From NCBI GenBank assembly GCA_002633005.1, contig NMRA01000369.1:215881-275880 (forward strand): DNA of 60,000 nt, given 5' to 3'. The notes beneath the pieces are model-generated. The model was not told where the DNA came from and did no database searches. It was given only the letters and a program-made list of their open reading frames with translations. A program made the translations under genes and the position numbers. The number at the start of each line of letters is the position of its first letter. The stretch's first letter is position 1. Source of the DNA: Phoronis australis. Its lineage: Eukaryota > Phoronida > Phoronidae. Of the stretch, positions 38,001 through 48,608 are shown piece after piece.

Positions 38001-41000
38001 ACACATTCCTGTGAGAGCAAGACAATGCAATGATCTGTCGTTAAATATTTACAAATAATTGACGACCAAAATGTGAGCATTATGGAATCAAATACTCTTT
38101 GAGCGTTGGCCAGTTTCTTCCTTGATTCGATGTCCACGCTGTTCGTTTTACTGTGAACGATTTCATCGCTGTTTCAGCGTATTGCCCGCAGCAAGAACGA
38201 GCCTGCACATTGGCTGGATTATGGCACTTTCTGTCTCTACATCAATGACATATCAAAGACAGAGGAATGCTTCAGGGAGTGCATCTCTATTGACCAAAGT
38301 AACTTAGAAGGGTGAGTTGAAAGTGGGCATCCCGGGCGTTCAAGGTCACTGAGTTGATCACAGTTACTATATAATTATAGTTTTACTTTTCTTTTAGCTC
38401 GGCATTTTTCTCTTCTGTTTTTGATATTTTTCCGTGACTTTGTCATTCTTAAAAATGAAAACAAATTTCCAATGTTTTGATGGACATCATGTTACTAGAA
38501 CTAGGAACTTACCATCAATTTCTAACAGAGACAAGTTGTGACACGTGTACGTAGACCTAGTTGTGTCTCCATAAACGTTCTGATGCAAACATTTAATTGC
38601 GATTTAGTAGTAAATGAAAGCGCTACACATGTATTGCCCTGTAGACTAAAGTTGATTCCTTTCTACTTTCATTTATTTACAGTTTGATGTTGTACGCGGT
38701 TGTGTGTGCCATGGAGGAGCGTAGTGAGACTGCAGAGACATTCTTTGAGGCTGCCACCTGTGTCAACCCAAGGAGTATTCTTGCATGGACAATGCTAGGT
38801 AGGTCAAAATGTTGAGTAGCCTTGCATTGACCTTTTTATTGTGGGATATCTGCAATGGATTGTGGGACACTGGTCAGCTAAGCAGAAGGAAACCAATGTC
38901 ACCAGAGAATGTAACCTACATTTTAGCCAACAGATGGCTGGGAAAATCACTGTATATCCCAGAATTCTCTATTCTGTAAAATGATCCATGGGCAGTCCTG
39001 AGTGCATCAGCATTTTGGGAATACAATGTGGACATTGTTAAGTCGGTCAAAATGTGGACAACAAATTATCAAGCCAGTAAATGTGTTACTTGGTGAAGTA
39101 TATTTATTTAGAAGACCTGAAAATGTGGTGTGAAAGGCCGTCCGTCACTCGTGCAGCACAATTAAGCAGGTTTACAGACTCCATCATGTTATGTAATGCT
39201 GTTAACCTGACTCCTGATCACATGAAATTTGTGTATATTATAAGGGCAGTTGTATGCTGTAAGCCTCTAATGGAACATCTTAGTTTAAGTCTTGATTTTT
39301 AAACTCTTGTTGTGTAGTATTAGTAAACTCAGAGTTGGGATGTATAATTTTTATTGTTTACCTAGTACGAAATTGTTTTAAGTATGAAAAAATGTTATGT
39401 AATTTTAGGGTTGTTCTATTACGGCATTGACAATGAAATTAGTACAGAGATGGCCTTCATAGAAGCCAATAAACTAAATGTGGCGGCTGCTAAGAATGCG
39501 ATGAAACAGGAAGAAGATACGACAGAGAAGGAAGTGATCTCGCCAGAGGTCAACAATAACCGGGAGGCTGAGGAGAGTCAGGTAAGTGGACGAGCTGACT
39601 GACTGTGTAACTGACCTTTTGAGTTTTAGATATTTGTGGAATAACTGCAATGGATTGTGGGACACTAGTTAGGCAATCAGAATGAAACAAACCAATGACA
39701 CCAGAGAACATGCACCTACATTAGCGGCCAACAGATGGCGGGGAACATGTATATCCTGTAATGCTCTAATCATAGAAAAGTCTATTGATCTTTTTGCAGA
39801 AATACTAGGTTCACAAGAGTTTTGAAAATGCTTAGCAGTATTTCTGAGTGTGAATTATGTGGCAAGTTTTTGTATTAGCCAGGCAGATGTGCTGTTCACA
39901 AAGGAGTCATTTTCATTAGCAATGTATTGTGGGAAATTGTTTGTTCGTCTTCCAATTTTCAGCCGATAAAAACTCTGCATTTCCAGCCAACAGCTGGTGA
40001 GAATGAAAGAAATTTTCAAAGTTCTCACACTTGTACACACATCAGGTTTCGCGCTTGGTAAAAAGGTCATTAATGTCTTTGTGACATGATAGGAATACCT
40101 AGTTTAGGAATCGGGGAGTTCATGCTTATGAAATTGGAAATTATGGTAAAAATTCTCCAGTTTGGAACAGTGAAAAAATTATTTTGCTCAAGGTCACGGC
40201 TTGACCCAAATTTTAGAAATATGCAATGTTAACCGTCCCAAATTCAAGAATCAATGGAAAGATGCAAAATTACTCACTTAGGAGATTGAAAATACATTGT
40301 CTGAAATTTGAGAAATATCATCAACACCAAAATTGCCCTTGCTACAAATTCCAGAATGAAGAAAAATCAATTTTCTGTGAATTTACATGTCCCAGATTCT
40401 AGAGACTGTCTCAAATTGGAGAATTTTTACATTAAGCAATTTCGTTCTGTGAAATGTGGCAGTTCATGTATTAGACATGCATTGTACAAAATTATAATGA
40501 TGTGGTAAATATTGGGTTTGGATAATGTATGCCATAATTGAATACTCATACCTAATGTAATGTTTTAATGCCTTTTGACTGTGTGAAAAATTCTCGTAAT
40601 GACTACGCACGCCTGTTGAAATGTCTTTCATCACGTTTTGTTTTCCTCAGGAGCTAATCCAGAGGAAGGTATTAACTAACGCATTGTGTGCTTGTTTGAT
40701 TATAATTAATTAATTAATTGATAAAAACCTTGCCAAACAACTGGTAAGAGGTTTGTGTGACTAAGGCTTCAGCTTTTTCAGTTTTGTTTTTTATTGTGCG
40801 CCCTCATAAACATGCATGAGTTCTTCTTACGGCCATCTTTGTTCATAGCCTGGCATCCACCCCTCTATTGGTTAAATTGCCAGAAGAATTATTTATTCGT
40901 GAAATTTAATAATCATTTTTTGTCAAGAAGAAAATTAATGTGCCTTGCCAACTTTTGATGGTCCCATCCACTGCAGCAATTGTTATGTTTTAATATCTGA

Positions 41001-44000
41001 CTGTGTGTCTGTGGGGCAAACTTTACTCAGACATTCTACTCCAACTCATGACTGAGCTTCTTTTTTGCATTATTTGCTTTTAAATATAAATGTACACATC
41101 TGTATTTTCCAAACCTGTTTAAAGAATCTATTAACTGCATGGAATTTGACACCTGAGCCTCTGTTGAAATACGAAGAGCACTCGCCAGAACAAATTCACA
41201 TTCTGCTATATTGTGGCATTTCCCTTTTTCACGTCTCCTTTAAAATAGTGAAAACCACTCAGCGGTTTTAATCTAACCTTTACCAGCTTATTGCGACTCT
41301 GCATACATGAGTTATTGCAGACCCCTTCATTTAGTGAAATTGTTGAAATAGCATCTGCTATCTTATTGCCATTTTTTATGCACTTATTTGACGAAGTGTA
41401 TTAGTGATCTGCATTGCTCACATTTTTTAGTGCAAAAGTACAGAATTATCCTTAAGTTTCTCAAAAGCCGTGAGTGTAAATACAGTGGAGCACACTTGAT
41501 GCCAAAACCTCAACCTAAATTATGATAAGCGGATATTCCAGTAGGCGTTAGTCGTAACCGCTCTTATAAGCTAATCGTGCTAAGCGGAGAGTCTCAGAGT
41601 AAGGCAGCTCAACAGAAATTTCTGATAAGGCAACTGAATTGATTAAATTGGGTTGATTTTCAGATAGAAAAATGCAGGTTCAAGCAACCGGGAATTAATT
41701 TTGCTAATTGTTAATGGCAATATCCAGGAATACAACAACAAATCATGACATTTTGTGGGTTATTTTATATGGTTTGATATGAATTGATTTGTTTTTTGAC
41801 ATTTCTTGACAATAACCAACAATTATCCGCTCTGACATTTAAGTGGATTCCAGTACACGACCTCACTGAAGCAGCCAAAGCTATACAATAAAACTCTCTC
41901 TACAAGAAACACTCTTAACGCTATTAGTGTTTTGATGTGCAAATAGATCTCATAATGGATGCTATCTTAGAATGTGTTCCTAGTCTTTCAGGTATTTAGT
42001 TAACTCTTCATGATTACAGTTTTGAGCATTAGATAGAGTGCCTGGACTAATCAGATTGCTTCATGTAGTCATTGTTAGTATTACCTTAAGAATTGTTGAC
42101 TGTTTTGTTGAATACATCGGACGTACTGTAGTCTGATAAAGAGTTAATGGCAAATTTCTTGAAAAAAAATACAGTTCAATTTGTTATGCCATCTAACATA
42201 TATTTGATATTTCAAGACACAAACTTTGGATAATGGAGGTTTTTATTTTTTGTCTCGATGAGCGTAATTATGTTTATATTGTAATGCAAGTTGTTTATAT
42301 TCTACTAGCATCTTGTTTCTCAATCCAAAAATGCTACATTTTGATACAAACACCCATGGAATATATTTCAGCATAATACATGGAATTATTCTCTGTCCGT
42401 AGTCAGAGCGAGTTGACGTTTGTGAGTGAACAGAGTATTACTTCATCTTGTGTTCACTTTGTTCATTTCAGTCTAAGCCAGGAATGGCAACACCATCTTC
42501 AGACAAAGGAAGTGTGTCCAACAAAACTTCTGGGAAAACTTCGGACAAAAAGAATTCTAAGAAAGGTAAGTATCCAAAAAAGAAAAGAAGATGGACATTT
42601 TTAGAGTTGTAGTATTCTGACTGGATTAAGAGATAATATTTCGTTGTTATCTTAGTCATTAAGAAAAAAGGCCAGAAATAATCCCATGGGGTCGTTTTGG
42701 GGATGGTTTTTGTTTATCTGGCACTTTTAGAAATTGTTGTTATGACAATTGAATATACAGTGTACTCAATTTTTGATCTTTTAAAGAACCACAGAAATAA
42801 TCTTCATTTGCTTTTAGTTATGATTATTTTCTCTTGGATGTGCATTCAGTAAGAGACGGCGACTTTTATTAACATTTCATTGATAGTATGTGTCATAACT
42901 GGTGAGCAAAAGTTTAGTTAAAAAATAATAAGCTTTGAGTCTCTAGGGCACCTAGGGTCATCGGTAATAGTCGGATATAATGTGCTCACATTTTGATGAC
43001 CAGTTTTCTCCATTGAATAATGGTCATCAATTGAAACTGGTTCTAAAAAGATGGGCACATTGTATCTGAATATTGCCAAGTCATGTTTGAAAACCACGGG
43101 ACTCAATTTGGAGGGTTTTGAATTCTAGGACTCATTTCACACAATTCAATTACTTCCGTTTAACTAGGGGTGTCATCATAATTATCACTGACTTAATGAG
43201 GTTTTATTTCAAGTTTGATATTTGATAATCAACTTGCTTCTTTAATATTAAGTAAAAAACAAAACCAGCTTCAAGAATGCAATGCTCTCTCTCAACAAGT
43301 TGCTAAATTGAATCTGTCAAATGAATTTTTATTGGAACTACACGGGCCACCTAAGAAACAGCTGGAACTTTGGCCACACATTATTGACTCACACTAAGGA
43401 GCTCATTTAAACAGTTCCACCAAAGTCTTGAAGATAAAAATAATTATTGTTCCAATCCAGAACTTGCCTAGTAATCTCAAGGAGATGGTGTAACTTATCA
43501 ATAATTTGGTCTTCATCATCGTCATGAAGAGTGATTCAAAAATAAATGATTATGCGTGTCACTTGTTGGTGTGGAGACCCTTGTTATAAAGTTCCTTTGA
43601 ATTTTGATGAATCGGCCCCAAAATTTTAGTGCAATTGATTTTGTCATGTCTGTTTTTCTCCGGTTTAGTTGGAATGGGCGGCCGCACTACCAGCTCAGAG
43701 AGTGTCAACTCAGCCAGTAAACAGAGACCAGGCAGCCGTACTCGCAGTCCTGTGGCACCAGTAGCCCCGCCTCCAGAGGCAGAGCCAGCTGCTGATGAAC
43801 CACCTCCTAGAGAGCCGACTCCAGTCCCTGCTAAGAGTATATTCATGCAAGCTGTTGATTGGCTGTTGGAAGTGAAGGCTATGGCAGTATGTGTAGCATT
43901 ACTGTAGTTATCTGGGTTAATGCCCAGGACATATAAAATTTGAATATCTCAAAAATCAGGTTGTGGGTGCTAATAAAGCTAAGTAAAGGCATTAAAAAGA

Positions 44001-47000
44001 GAAGATATTAAAAAGTCTGATGGGAAAATTTCCTACATTGTGTTTGTATCAACCAATTCTGAAAATAGACTTTGCAGTTCATAAAATCATTTTAAATAGC
44101 CTTTGACATAGCATTTTTCTTCATTCTCATAGTGTGTAACATCATTTGTTGTTGATCGTAATTCTTGAATTAGAGATGGCCATTTTTGGCTATTTCTAAA
44201 AATTTGCCACCCGTTATCAATTTAAAAATAATTAATATTCCACTGTCCCAAATGGGAGAATTAATTACCATAAATATTTAACTGTTACTCAAAACTTGAT
44301 GGAGTTTCTCTACTTCAGTTGATTCCAAAGCTAGCTTGTGGATGCTAAACCTTCCTGGTTGTTTCTAGTTCACTGAGAGAGCTCTGGCTCTGGAATTGCT
44401 CTCGCTCAAGAATGGTCCGGGCGCTGATTACTACATCGCCTTGTCACGGCTGAGACTTCAAAAGAAAGAGTTACAAAAAGCTGAGGAGAGTTTGAATGAA
44501 GCACTTCAGTTTGAGCACCAGGTATGATGGGGTGCTAGTCTGTTTCCATGTTCTGTATTAATTTAAGTTTTGAAATGTATTAGTGACAGCTCATCACAAT
44601 CTTGTCTGCTAAGACTTCTTCAAATTATGGAGAACATTTAGTAACTGTTAAAGATAGTTAGCCGTGTCAATTTTTGTTTAACGGAATATTAAATACAGTA
44701 GAGTTTCCGTAATGTCATTCCCTCTGTTTTGAAGTGAAGTAAGATAATAAATAAGATATTCCATAAAGCGGGATGGTTCTGACGTGGTCTTTGATTGTAA
44801 TCACTTTTATAAGCAGATCATGCTAAGTGCAGTAAGGCAGATAAACAGTAAATGACCATTTTTTGCCCTGGAGTCAAGTTCCCATAAAATAGTTGAATTG
44901 AAAAAGAATTAGGTTGTGTTTTAGGTATATAGAAACGCGGACTGGGTACATAATTATGCTAATCAGCATGAGAATCAATTTGCTGATGACAATATCCAGG
45001 AATAGGACAATACTTTGTGCCGGTTATTTTGCATGGGTTTGTTATCAGGTGTGACATAAGTGGGCAGGCCAGAGAACACTTACCATTGAGCGGTATCCTT
45101 TTTACTTTCTACAAAACTCCACGCACTGTTAACACTCTTACCGGACTCAAGTGTAAAGGTTTGATTTGTTCATATTAGTGGGCCTTGTAGGCAAGGTAAT
45201 CTAAATGAATTGGAGACTAAATGAACCCCACTTGTTGCATGCAGTTTGCAGTACACAGTTGTGGCCTCGTGTTGGTGCTTCAATGATTTTTAATGACACG
45301 ATTGATTTTATATTTTACAGAACCCTGATGCATGGTCCTTGATGGGACATGTGAAATATCTTCTTGGTGACACCCATAATGCTAAACAATGCTACGAGCA
45401 CACCCTGGCATTGATAGCTGATGCCCAAGAAACACACTCCATCTACCTGAGGCTTGCTTCAATTTACCTGCAGGACCAACAGGTAAAGTAACCAGATGGA
45501 ACAGAGTTGACAATGACATTTTTGTTATTCTAGTCGCTGTGTTTTTATTTATGGTAGACTAGGGTTGGCGGTTTTATTTATGGGAGACTATGAGGTTGGT
45601 GGAATTATTTATGGGAAATTAAGATTGGTGATGTTATTCATTGGAGACTAAGGTTGGTGGTGTCATTTTTGGGACATTAAGGTTGGTGATATCGATAGGG
45701 GAAACTAATGGTTGGTGTTGGTTTATGGGAAACTGGAGTTTTTAGTGTTATTTTTGGGACATTAGATTAGTGGGTAGATGTACTTGCTGACCCTTCAATG
45801 AGATTAGAAATTTGAGAGTTGATCACCAAGTATACCAATATTTTGTAAATTAATTGAATTACATTCATTTGGCCCTAAACTGACTACTGACTTTTGTAGA
45901 AACCACAAAGTAATATGGCAAACAATGTTTCAGGGTTTTTATCAGAAACTTTTTAGTTTTTGAATTTCTGTGTGCTTACCTGCATAAGTTTGCCTAAATG
46001 TAACCTACACCACCGCAGATTGCGTCAAATCATTTCTTCTTTGTGTGCAGTTTCAAGATGCCAAAAACACCTTCCTCATGGCCTGCAAGAGGTCTCCGTC
46101 ATGCATTTCCTGGCTAGGTGTTGGCATTGCCTGCTTCAGGGTGAGTCATTCAGACATTTGGTGCCGACTGCTGCATGAGAGCTGCTCCTGCTGTTGCTAT
46201 GAACAGACATCCCAGAGCTTACTTTCAGTTTATAGATCACTTACTGCAGCAAAATTGATCTCAGCTTACTCAGAAAAGCTGTATCAGCTTGGAAGGAAGT
46301 TACAGTTTGATCGTTATTGCTTAAGACCATCTTCAGCATGTTATGAAATGACCTTACATGTTAAACCTGATCTTAAGCAATTATTATAACAAACTGTCTG
46401 TTCTTTCAAGTCTCATAAATCACCTGTTATCGTCAAGTATAGTTAGGAACATGTTGAGGACAATTAATTGACTCTAAGTCTGGTCTAAATTTAATGGGTA
46501 GATTTTGAAGGAAGGTGGGTTTGTAGTTATAGCTTTAAATAGTTTAAGTCGTACCTGAATATTGCTTCATAGGTGCAAAGTAGGTGTGTCTGTTCAGGTT
46601 GGTGAGTTTTTTACTTCTGAAACATGGGGAACGTGAGACGTGAGAGTTGTTGGTTTACTATTAATACATTTTATATTAAATGGAATTGAAGCTTTTTGTA
46701 TCAATTGCATATGCCAGCAATTTCAGAATCCACCATGTTTATGTTGCCTCAAGATCAACGTGTTCCTGCCAGGCTCCTCAGTTTAAGCTGTCTGTTCACT
46801 TGCTCAAATGTTGGCAAACATTCACTGTGTTTATGTTCTGATTAACAGCTTGGAGAGCTATCAGAGGCTGAAGATGCTTTGTCCGAGGCCAACATTCTGA
46901 ACAACGCTGACCCTGAAGTTTGGGGTTACCTGAGTCTGGTCTGTCTGAAAACTGGCCGTCAGTTGGAGGCAGAACAGGCCTATAAGTATGCAATCAAGGT

Positions 47001-47410
47001 ATGTTGTAGGGAGTAGCGGTGTTCATTTACAAACCCTCCTGTATGGTTGGAAAAAACGTGTCACATGCAATTTTTTATTTCAAGTGAAATCGTTTGACTC
47101 AGCCAGTGCTTGCGTTTACTGCTTTATATTGCCAGTTCATATGAGATCTTAACTTTTCATATTGATCATTTTCCGGGTTGAGCATTGTGTTTTATTCCTT
47201 TTTCATTATTTGCTGTTTCAGTGTAATTTATTGCCAAAATTTAAGTGTCGCATGTAATATTTATGAGTTCAATTCGAACCATTGCCTCCATCTTGAATGT
47301 TGTGATTCTAATGGTTCCGTGTCTTACAGGTGAACCTCACGAACAATGAGCTGCTGGACGAAATTCATCGAATACAAGAAGAAGTTGGGTTTGGCAACCC
47401 ACAGTTTTGA
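11963..47410 (+). CDS. CFAP70: Cilia- and flagella-associated protein 70 (CFAP70/TTC18), complete
   Basis: This encodes an axonemal protein of motile cilia and flagella, linked in other animals to outer dynein arm function. Coding segments are 11963-12040, 12371-12557, 12982-13163, 13738-13914, 16888-17015, 17900-18049, 19154-19238, 22163-22232, 22832-22893, 25405-25548, 27392-27439, 29142-29174, 29542-29565, 32272-32304, 34602-34765, 35621-35809, 36649-36787, 37092-37277, 38178-38311, 38683-38798, 39409-39581, 40651-40668, 42472-42565, 43669-43886, 44369-44521, 45321-45482, 46051-46140, 46849-46998 and 47330-47410. Phases join throughout and give about 1155 residues (human about 1121). Landmarks shared with human CFAP70 are [62 protein letters not shown] and the C-terminus VGFGNPQF. 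The start ATG follows a stop-rich leader and precedes [12 protein letters not shown]. The family identity is firm; the smallest exons are less sure. Confidence 0.95.
12668..12733. repeat. 26-bp tandem repeat, 2.5 copies
   Basis: The unit ttttaactgttcat + tttaactgtttg is repeated exactly in the second CFAP70 coding intron. It is non-coding and likely length-variable between individuals. Confidence 0.85.
18843..18974 (+). repeat. Perfect 40-bp inverted repeat around a hammerhead-like core
   Basis: Arms 18843-18882 and 18935-18974 are exact reverse complements over 40 bp (outer end gttcacgaaaacaacaacgg), with a 52-base middle. The middle contains CTGAGGA (18906-18912), a small stem GGTGT/ACACC (18914-18918 with 18929-18933), then GAAA (18934-18937) running into the right arm. 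That order, CUGANGA - stem II - GAAA - stem III, is the layout of a hammerhead ribozyme core, with the long arms as stem III. Two departures from consensus are visible: G at the usually U position 7, and one extra T before stem II. Stem I is weak. It may be a decayed ribozyme from a retroelement or only a hairpin element. Confidence 0.6.
19408..19776. mobile_element. TIR element 'TTCCGTAGACC', copy 1
   Basis: The left end gcattccgtagaccacaaga is inverted at the right end (gcgttccgtagaccaagaat on the - strand). The element is about 369 bp and non-coding. It lies in the CFAP70 intron between 19238 and 22163. A related shorter element is at 23225-23340. Confidence 0.65.
20527..20561. repeat. (CACAAA)n/(CA)n microsatellite
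   Basis: A run of cacacaaacacaaacacaaa continues into cacacacacacaaa. It is a simple repeat in a CFAP70 intron. Confidence 0.8.
20666..21044. mobile_element. Candidate TIR element with CACAGATCCAGG ends
   Basis: The left end cacagatccagg is found inverted at the right end (ctggatctgtg), with ggca just outside both. The interior of about 350 bp has no recognised coding sequence. The ends resemble, but do not equal, the CAGTGGCAGAT family of this window. Confidence 0.45.
23225..23340. mobile_element. TIR element 'TTCCGTAGAC', copy 2 (short)
   Basis: It starts gtgttccgtagacatgagaa and ends in an inverted, more decayed end (tgtgtttcgcacacccaaga on the - strand). The inside shares 'tcttgcaaagtcttg' with 'ttgcaatgtcttg' of the 19408-19776 element, supporting one family. 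Confidence 0.55.
24902..24926. repeat. Small perfect hairpin
   Basis: The sequence cgctctctc - attattt - gagagagcg gives a 9-bp perfect stem with a 7-nt loop in a CFAP70 intron. No run of T follows. Function is unknown and may be nil. Confidence 0.5.
25095..25207. mobile_element. Palindromic MITE-like element, family 1 copy 2
   Basis: The left arm gttacagtcacttataagc...cattttgagaaccagttt pairs with the inverted right arm gtaacagtcacttacagg...ttttaaaaccaatttt. The inner half matches copy 1, while the outer 20 bp resemble copy 3 (gtaactgtcacttacag). It lies in the CFAP70 intron just before the 25405 exon. Confidence 0.75.
26500..26705. repeat. Decayed copy of the 'cctagtggc' repeat family
   Basis: Single-copy sequence with gtctgtccggacggg, 'gaaggatcatcatgaaattcggc' split across the usual places, and 'cctcctgctggtaatttt' in the usual order resembles the monomers of the 2800-3970 array. 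Divergence is high. Confidence 0.4.
27993..28103. mobile_element. Palindromic MITE-like element, family 1 copy 3
   Basis: The left arm is ggtaactgtcacttacag... then cattttgagaaccag; the right arm, inverted, begins ggcaacagtcgccaattaca and ends attgaaaaccagttt. The arms have more mismatches than in copy 1. It lies in a CFAP70 intron. Confidence 0.7.
29734..30005. mobile_element. Candidate TIR element related to 8158-8510
   Basis: The left end gtcccatccacacacag is matched by the inverted right end gtgccatccacgcacag. The 272-bp element is more GC-rich than its intron and contains internal repeats of 'acaagttacc/aacttgttct'. The last 60 bp closely match part of the 8.2 kb block. An open frame at 29651-29926 within it has no recognisable domain. 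Confidence 0.6.
30440..30785. repeat. Dispersed repeat family 2, copy 1 (+)
   Basis: This stretch, including 'atgatgttccgaagttgacc' and 'ggacatttttctagggccct', matches the reverse complement of 58826-59100 ('atgatgtcccgaagttagcc', 'ggacatttttctaaggtcct'). A shorter third copy is at 32995-33150. An open frame at 30570-30827 crosses it but shows no domain. Confidence 0.7.
32995..33150. repeat. Dispersed repeat family 2, copy 2 (+)
   Basis: 'tgcaaaagtagaacatttaa' and 'tatctcaaaatatctcagt' match the inverted 58.9 kb copy (tgcaaaagtggaacacttta, gtatctcaaagtttcaaa) in the same order and spacing. Confidence 0.55.
38827..38970. repeat. Paired intronic repeat, copy 1
   Basis: Shared with 39611-39770: 'tgcaatggattgtgggacac', 'accaatg.caccagagaa' and 'ccaacagatggc.ggg', in order. 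The two copies sit in the introns on either side of coding exon 39409-39581. Confidence 0.75.
39611..39770. repeat. Paired intronic repeat, copy 2
   Basis: This is the direct-orientation partner of 38827-38970, with the same landmarks and small indels. Recombination between the two would remove the exon at 39409-39581. Confidence 0.75.
40651..40668 (+). other. CFAP70: Candidate 18-nt CFAP70 microexon
   Basis: A strong polypyrimidine acceptor (gttttgttttcctcag) is followed by six codons reading ELIQRK and a gtatta donor. Both borders are phase 0, as are the flanking exons. Skipping would leave the frame intact, so it may be alternatively used or a chance match. Confidence 0.4.
40795..40960. 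repeat. Decayed copy of the 'cctagtggc' repeat family
   Basis: 'ggccatctttgttcatag', then 'ccacccctctattggttaaa' and 'gtgaaattta' follow the order of the B/C monomers of the 2800-3970 array. Divergence is strong. Confidence 0.35.
41522..41870. repeat. Dispersed repeat family 3, copy 1
   Basis: Shared with 44730-45110 in the same order: 'cttataagctaatcgtgcta', then 'gtaaggcag', then 'caatatccaggaata', then a TTATTTT-rich tail. It is non-coding and lies in a CFAP70 intron. Confidence 0.6.
42963..43077. mobile_element. Palindromic MITE-like element, family 1 copy 4
   Basis: The left arm ggtaatagtcggatataatg...cattttgatgaccagtttt pairs with the inverted right arm ggcaatattcagatacaatg...tttagaaccagttt. 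The outer ends match copy 1 (GGYAAT...GATATAATGTGC). It lies in a CFAP70 intron. Confidence 0.8.
44730..45110. repeat. Dispersed repeat family 3, copy 2
   Basis: This is the partner of 41522-41870: 'cttttataagcagatcatgc', 'cagtaaggcagataaacag' and 'gacaatatccaggaatagg'. It has the same orientation and many substitutions. Confidence 0.6.
45542..45774. repeat. Diverged minisatellite, about 31-bp unit, about 7 copies
   Basis: Units resemble 'tttatgggagactaagg' + 'ttggtggtgttat'. Repeats of 'gggaaa/gggaga/gggaca' and 'aggttggtg' recur every 29-32 bp in the intron after exon 45321-45482. Confidence 0.8.
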
Positions 47411-48394
47411 TGTTGGGTTACTTCACCTGTTTGTGTGGAAAGGAAACATCTGTTGTGAACATTATGGTAACATCTCATCAATTTAGGACTCACTATGGTG
47501 GACAGGGGATGTTTTGTCTTCTCTTGTGTAAGGCAGGTACTGCCAAATCTGTGTTTCACTGTTTGAAGTTGTATTCCACAGCTTGGCAGTGAACGAGGTT
47601 TTGACTGGTTCTGGGCAGTCTCAACAATGTTAAAAGCCTTTGAAAAAACAGTTTTGTTTAAAATTGGAGAGATTTCACCATGATTCAGTTTTTAGATTAT
47701 TCCAACTTTGTACATACTGTCTGGTTCAACACTTTTACAAATGGTTCAGTAACTTTCTTACCTGTTTTTTTGTATTTATTATTTTTGCAGCAGAAACATT
47801 CCAAGACTTTTATGTGATTAATTTATTTTTTATAGAATTTCCTGAAATTTTATTAACTCAGAGTGGCCGTCTGGTTTCTGGGTTCTTCCTTTTAGCTATA
47901 AAATTGAAATATGGTTTAGAATCTTGTGATGTCTTAAAGACCCTTGCACTGCTAATTAGGCCCAGCTGAAACCGCAAACTTCAAACTGAAATTTATCAAT
48001 TTAGTGATAGTGAACGAATCAGTGAAGTCCATTGGGTTCCTTGATTCCTGTAATTAGGAACGTTAATTACTCTTCATATTAAAAAACATAATGTTCTACA
48101 CCATAATATTAACCAGTAGTGGTTTTCATAGAGGGCGTTGCATGGGTTTCTAAGAAATGTAATCAGATTATGTTTATCTGTGACTCTCCTCCACTTGAAC
48201 CTGGATTCAGTGACAGGCACGCTGCCCCTAACTGGTTCAACATTAAAACATCTTGGAATGTGCTTACAGTACACAACCATTGTCTCTACCCTTTCTTTCC
48301 ATGGTAACCGTCCATTGTTACAACTCTTCTTTGTTTTCGTTGTATATATTTGTAAATATGTTTTGTGAAATAATATTTCATGGCTACTGTGATC

Positions 48395-48400
48395 AATAAA
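48395..48400 (+). terminator. Candidate CFAP70 polyadenylation signal (proximal)
   Basis: AATAAA stands in gatcAATAAAatgaag, about 985 bases past the stop. A second AATAAA is at 48603-48608 after a T-run, so alternative 3' ends are possible. Confidence 0.5.
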
Positions 48401-48602
48401 ATGAAGTCAATTACTGCATTCATTGTTGTTTATTTTATGTTATTCACTGTTAATGGGATCTTGTGTAAGCAGCACCCAATGCAAAAAGTATATTGGTTCA
48501 GTTTGGCTGGGCAACTTGGATTAATCTTGTCAAAGGGCCACTTCTGGCCAAGCGACCATTGGTTTTAAACGTTTACTCGTTTTCGTCATTTTGTTTTTTT
48601 TT

Positions 48603-48608
48603 AATAAA
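48603..48608 (+). terminator. Candidate CFAP70 polyadenylation signal (distal)
   Basis: AATAAA stands in tttttaatAAATAc context directly after a T-rich tract and is followed by a T-rich region. Confidence 0.35.

Larger units (their letters stand above)
36649..47410 (+). other. CFAP70: CFAP70 conserved block and C-terminal TPR arrays
   Basis: The exons from 36649 encode the conserved block [19 protein letters not shown] and then tetratricopeptide-like helix pairs. Array 1 comes from exons 37092-39581 ([51 protein letters not shown]). Array 2 comes from exons 44369-47410 ([67 protein letters not shown]). Between them is a low-complexity linker (40651-43886) rich in Lys/Ser and then Pro/Ala/Glu. 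TPR arrays usually hold partner proteins; the partner cannot be read from the sequence. Confidence 0.85.
47411..48608 (+). other. CFAP70 3' UTR
   Basis: No further coding sequence is seen after the TGA at 47408-47410. Two canonical AATAAA signals lie downstream at 48395-48400 and 48603-48608. The open frames at 47640-47969 and 48138-48368 have no recognised domain and are taken as UTR. Confidence 0.6.

Noticed and set aside
43559-43846. - strand open frame rich in Gly/Ala
   Set aside because: It is the antisense of the Pro/Ala-rich CFAP70 exon 43669-43886.
46045-46389. 114-codon open frame starting in a CFAP70 exon
   Set aside because: Exon 46051-46140 has a clean gtgagt donor, and the protein joins perfectly to exon 46849. 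The extension is intron read-through.
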